Assembly (NCBI GenBank): GCA_016177225.1
Contig: JACOVQ010000006.1
Coordinates: forward strand, 1 to 48,262
Source of the DNA: Candidatus Zambryskiibacteriota bacterium
Lineage (GTDB): Bacteria > Patescibacteriota > Minisyncoccia > Phycocordibacterales > Zambryskibacteraceae
Length of the DNA: 48,262 nucleotides
Reading direction: 5' to 3'
Under the pieces are notes generated by a model. It was not told the DNA's origin. It did not search any database and worked only from the letters and a program-made list of their open reading frames with translations. This document shows positions 46,312-48,262 of the stretch, piece after piece. Each line of letters starts with the position of its first letter. Position 1 is the stretch's first letter. The translations under genes were made by a program, and so were the position numbers.

Positions 46312-46892
46312 CTCATCTGAAAGAAGAACAGACATTCGTGCTTATTAAGCCGGACGGAGTGCAAAAAGGGCTGATAGGAGAAATTATCAAGCGCTTTGAA
46401 CAAAGAGATTTAAAAATCGTGGCTCTGGAAATGTTCCGGCCGACTCGGGAACAAATTAATAATCACTATCCAAAAAGTAAAATCTGGATTACTCGTCTGG
46501 GAGAAAATAGCCTCAGTACATACAACAAGTATGGTATTAACGCTAAATCCATTCTGGGTACAGAAGATTCTTTCAAGATTGGTAAAATGGTGCGCCAATG
46601 GATTATTGAGTATATGACAGGAGCGCCTTTGGTAAAGATAACAATACAGGGCCTGCACGCTGTCGATATGGTACGGAAAATTACCGGTCCAACATTACCA
46701 TTTCAAGCGGATATGGGTACTATCAGAGGAGATTTTTCGAATGACTCTCCGGCTTTGGCTAACAAGGAAAAGCGAGCTGTAATGAATTTGCTTCATGCAT
46801 CAGAAACAGCGGAAGAAGCTCGCCACGAAATTAAGCATTGGTTTGAAGGTATAAAAGCTTTGCAATACAAGCGTTTTGGCGTAGACATATAA
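46308..46892 (+). CDS. ndk: Nucleoside diphosphate kinase, long form
   Basis: Transfers phosphate between nucleotides through a phospho-histidine. 194 residues against about 140. The family core is visible: TFVLIKPDGVQKGLIGEIIKRFEQ, then GPTLPFQADMGTIRGDF, and the active site NLLHASETAEEA with His163. An insertion of about 45 residues (from about 55 to 100) separates the N-terminal strand region from the rest. It overlaps map by 4 bp. Confidence 0.93.
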   Translation: MTHLKEEQTFVLIKPDGVQKGLIGEIIKRFEQRDLKIVALEMFRPTREQINNHYPKSKIWITRLGENSLSTYNKYGINAKSILGTEDSFKIGKMVRQWIIEYMTGAPLVKITIQGLHAVDMVRKITGPTLPFQADMGTIRGDFSNDSPALANKEKRAVMNLLHASETAEEARHEIKHWFEGIKALQYKRFGVDI

Positions 46893-46953
46893 TGCGAAAT
46901 ATTTTTGGCACGAAGTCCATACAATATCAACAGATTTTTGTTGATTGGTGCGT

Positions 46954-46959
46954 TATACT
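46954..46959 (+). promoter_or_regulatory. -10 box of the 6S-like RNA
   Basis: TATACT, 6 nt before the first base of the RNA closing stem at 46966. The -35 is not clear. Confidence 0.5.
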
Positions 46960-46963
46960 GTAA

Positions 46964-47130
46964 GCAGGGTTATTTGAGGTATTATCTAGCTAAAATATTT
47001 ACAGGGAGTCTTAATTGTTCCGACCCCTTAGGCGTCGGAATTGCGGACACCCACCTAGTTTTTCAACTAGGGTATACCAGAATAACCCTACTAAAGCCCC
47101 AGCACTAATATTGTAAGTGCTGGGTTTTTA
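46964..47130 (+). ncRNA. ssrS: Probable 6S RNA
   Basis: A closing stem AGGGTTATT (46966-46974) pairs with AATAACCCT (47081-47089). Inside lie TTCCGAC/GTCGGAA (47018-47024 with 47034-47040) and the hairpin CCTAGTT-TTTC-AACTAGG (47054-47071) preceded by GACACC. The 3' half, GACACCCACCTAG, hairpin, then CTAGGGTATACCAG, parallels E. coli 6S RNA (ACACAUUCACCUUG, hairpin, CAAGGGUUACAGC). A strong terminator follows at 47098. 6S RNA mimics an open promoter and binds sigma-70 polymerase. Identification is by eye. Confidence 0.7.
47098..47129 (+). terminator. Rho-independent terminator of the 6S-like RNA
   Basis: CCCAGCACT (47098-47106), 9-nt loop, AGTGCTGGG (47116-47124), then TTTTT. Confidence 0.88.
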
Positions 47131-47131
47131 G

Positions 47132-47137
47132 TAGAAT
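47132..47137 (+). promoter_or_regulatory. -10 box of the four-helix membrane protein, leaderless type
   Basis: TAGAAT, then exactly 6 nt, then ATG 47144. TTGTAA (47111-47116) could be the -35 with a 15-bp spacer and lies inside the preceding terminator. Confidence 0.5.
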
Positions 47138-47143
47138 AGAACT

Positions 47144-47524
47144 ATGCAAAAACGCCTGCTTTTACTATCTGCTTTTGTACTATTTAGTATCGTCTGGCTT
47201 CTTAACCGTATCGCCTTAACCTTTTATCTCTACTGGACTACTTCCTGGTACGATATCCCGGTACATTTTCTGGCCGGTATGGCGTTTGGGGTGTTTATCG
47301 TTTGGATTCTTAATTTGCAAACTCGTACCAAACGCTCTTTCCTGACGGTATTTCTTTTGGCAACGACAACAGGAATAACTTGGGAAGTATTTGAATACAT
47401 TATCGGCGACACCTTCGCTATAGAAGGCCATCTTTTAGATACCATATCCGATTTACTGATGGATGCAGTAGGAGCAACGAGCGCTTATCTGGTGGCTACC
47501 TCACGCTCTCAAGAATCTTTTTAA
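47144..47524 (+). CDS. Four-helix membrane protein, YjdF/DUF2238-like
   Basis: 126 residues with about four transmembrane helices. WYDIPVHFLAGMAFG, TGITWEVFEYIIGD and LLDTISDLLMDAVGA form the pattern of conserved His, Glu and Asp residues seen in DUF2238 and VanZ-like membrane proteins. The biochemical role is unknown. Its C-terminus converges on rplT with a 29-bp overlap. Confidence 0.75.
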   Translation: MQKRLLLLSAFVLFSIVWLLNRIALTFYLYWTTSWYDIPVHFLAGMAFGVFIVWILNLQTRTKRSFLTVFLLATTTGITWEVFEYIIGDTFAIEGHLLDTISDLLMDAVGATSAYLVATSRSQESF

Positions 47525-47840
47525 AAGTTTCGGGAGCTTCGTTGGCGATTTGGGACAAAATTTTCCTATCTAAAATAATGTTGCTCTTTTTAAGCAGGGG
47601 AATAAATTTGGAATACGAAATGCCGTTTTCTTTAAGCAATGCTGACATCTTCACGTTCCAAAGGCGGCGGAAATCTCCTTTCTTATCGCGGCGGTGGGCG
47701 AAAGCGTATGTGCCGGCATGGAAAATGGCTTCATTGGCCTGGCGCTCCTTTTTTGAACGGCCATGCTTGTAGCCTTTAACCTTGCGTAGAATGTTTCTCC
47801 GGGTCTTTAATGCATTAACGCCTTTTTTAACCCGTGTCAT
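47496..47840 (-). CDS. rplT: Ribosomal protein bL20
   Basis: 114 residues. MTRVKKGVNALKTRRNILRKVKGYKHGRSKKERQANEAI split around 1-38 and FRRLWNVKMSALLKENGISYSKFI match the family. It represses the infC-rpmI-rplT operon in E. coli; infC is not upstream here, because the contig ends in the IS. rpmI lies 2 bp upstream. Confidence 0.97.
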   Translation of the reverse strand: MTRVKKGVNALKTRRNILRKVKGYKHGRSKKERQANEAIFHAGTYAFAHRRDKKGDFRRLWNVKMSALLKENGISYSKFIPLLKKSNIILDRKILSQIANEAPETFKKILESVR

Positions 47841-47842
47841 AT

Positions 47843-48028
47843 TTAAAAATTAACTAAGTAACGGGACCTGTCTTTATTGGATATATGAAATTCCGAACCG
47901 CGCTTTTTAATTCTTTTGGCGGCTGAGCGTTCTTTGGCGTTGAAGTGGTCTTGGCCGGCGCTTCGAGCCAAAAGCTTGCCCGATTTAGTGATTTTGAGCC
48001 TCTTTAGATAAGATTTATTTGTTTTCAT
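47843..48028 (-). CDS. rpmI: Ribosomal protein bL35
   Basis: 61 residues. KTNKSYLKRLKITKSGKLLARSAGQDHFNAKERSAAKRI split around 2-40 is the family core. It forms a pair with rplT. Upstream, 48029-48122 is AT-rich and holds no gene. Whether the operon promoter lies here or infC lies beyond the IS cannot be seen. Confidence 0.94.
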   Translation of the reverse strand: MKTNKSYLKRLKITKSGKLLARSAGQDHFNAKERSAAKRIKKRGSEFHISNKDRSRYLVNF

Positions 48029-48122
48029 CGGCTTTCGAGCTTCTCATATTACCTGTTTTTACGGTTGTGTAAATGATTGACAAAAAATATATATTATGCC
48101 ACTATTAAAAATGGAGGTACAG

Positions 48123-48261
48123 ACTCCAGTTACCCCTCAAGTAGGACACTAGTTAGTGAATAATAATACTCCGAAGCACTCTGAAAGCCAATGCATTCTC
48201 TCGGTCGGTCGTTCAAGAAGGAAAGGATTTCATCTATTTCTTCTTGAGTCACTGAACCAAT
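48123..48261 (-). mobile_element. 3' end of an IS30-like insertion sequence (right copy, cut by contig end)
   Basis: Exact reverse complement of 1-139. The element runs outward past the contig end. Confidence 0.75.
48130..48261 (-). CDS. IS30-family transposase, C-terminal fragment (second copy)
   Basis: Encodes the same 43 residues as the left end, with its stop at 48132-48130 and the rest of the gene outside the contig. Its inner end lies about 100 bp upstream of rpmI, between rpmI and the position expected for infC. Confidence 0.7.
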   Translation of the reverse strand: MGSVTQEEIDEILSFLNDRPRECIGFQSASEYYYSLTSVLLEG

Positions 48262-48262
48262 A

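Noticed and set aside
1-48261. The window as one large composite transposon
   Set aside because: The inverted IS ends flank essential ribosomal genes. An assembly break at a repeated IS is the simpler explanation.

Overview
The window looks like part of a Patescibacteria (Candidate Phyla Radiation) genome, most likely Parcubacteria. This is inferred from gene content and protein character, not from a 16S gene, which is absent here. Signs are compact, often overlapping genes, trimmed ribosomal proteins (L3, L15, L24), no L30 in the spc-type operon, a small glycolytic pair (TPI and a very short PGK), ComEC-type DNA-uptake genes, and many secreted Ig-like proteins. Many single genes appear to be leaderless: a -10 hexamer is followed by about 6 nt and then the start codon or transcript start.

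Layout. Both ends carry the same 139 bp in inverted orientation, the 3' end of an IS30-like transposase gene, so the contig probably stops inside two copies of one insertion sequence. 0.2-8.3 kb: Xer recombinase, nusA, ppa, two small envelope proteins, clpP, RNase Y, HU, a structured intergenic element, a decayed ORF6N gene and the CCA-adding enzyme. 8.3-8.9 kb: six tRNA genes, including all three proline isoacceptors. 9.0-10.8 kb: a mercury-type cassette (ArsR-family regulator and MerA) with a truncated third gene. 10.8-13.9 kb: yraN, a candidate ncRNA, exonuclease III, tiny ORFs, a sigma-region-2-like mini protein and an unusual secreted protein. 14.0-21.4 kb: a TPR membrane protein, a 1193-residue secreted multidomain protein, tpiA, pgk, a HIT protein and an Ig-repeat membrane protein. 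21.5-26.6 kb: recJ, rnhA, a ComEC channel, sod, a ComEC-like metallo-beta-lactamase and rpmB. 26.6-47 kb: an M50 protease, then str, S10 and spc genes (rpsL, rpsG, fusA, tuf, rpsJ to secY, adk, map, ndk). An odd spacer with duplicated structured leaders and small ORFs lies between fusA and tuf, and rplJ-rplL plus two other genes sit inside the S10 order. 47-48 kb: a probable 6S RNA, a membrane protein, and rplT/rpmI on the minus strand.

The translation genes form the core. The accessory material is the mer cassette, the 11.2-13.9 kb block, the fusA-tuf spacer and several small palindromic or inverted-repeat elements. Some of these elements lie in frame inside genes (recJ, the HIT gene), and one pair with matching 11-bp ends sits before tuf and before rpsQ. 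No rRNA gene and no CRISPR array were seen.
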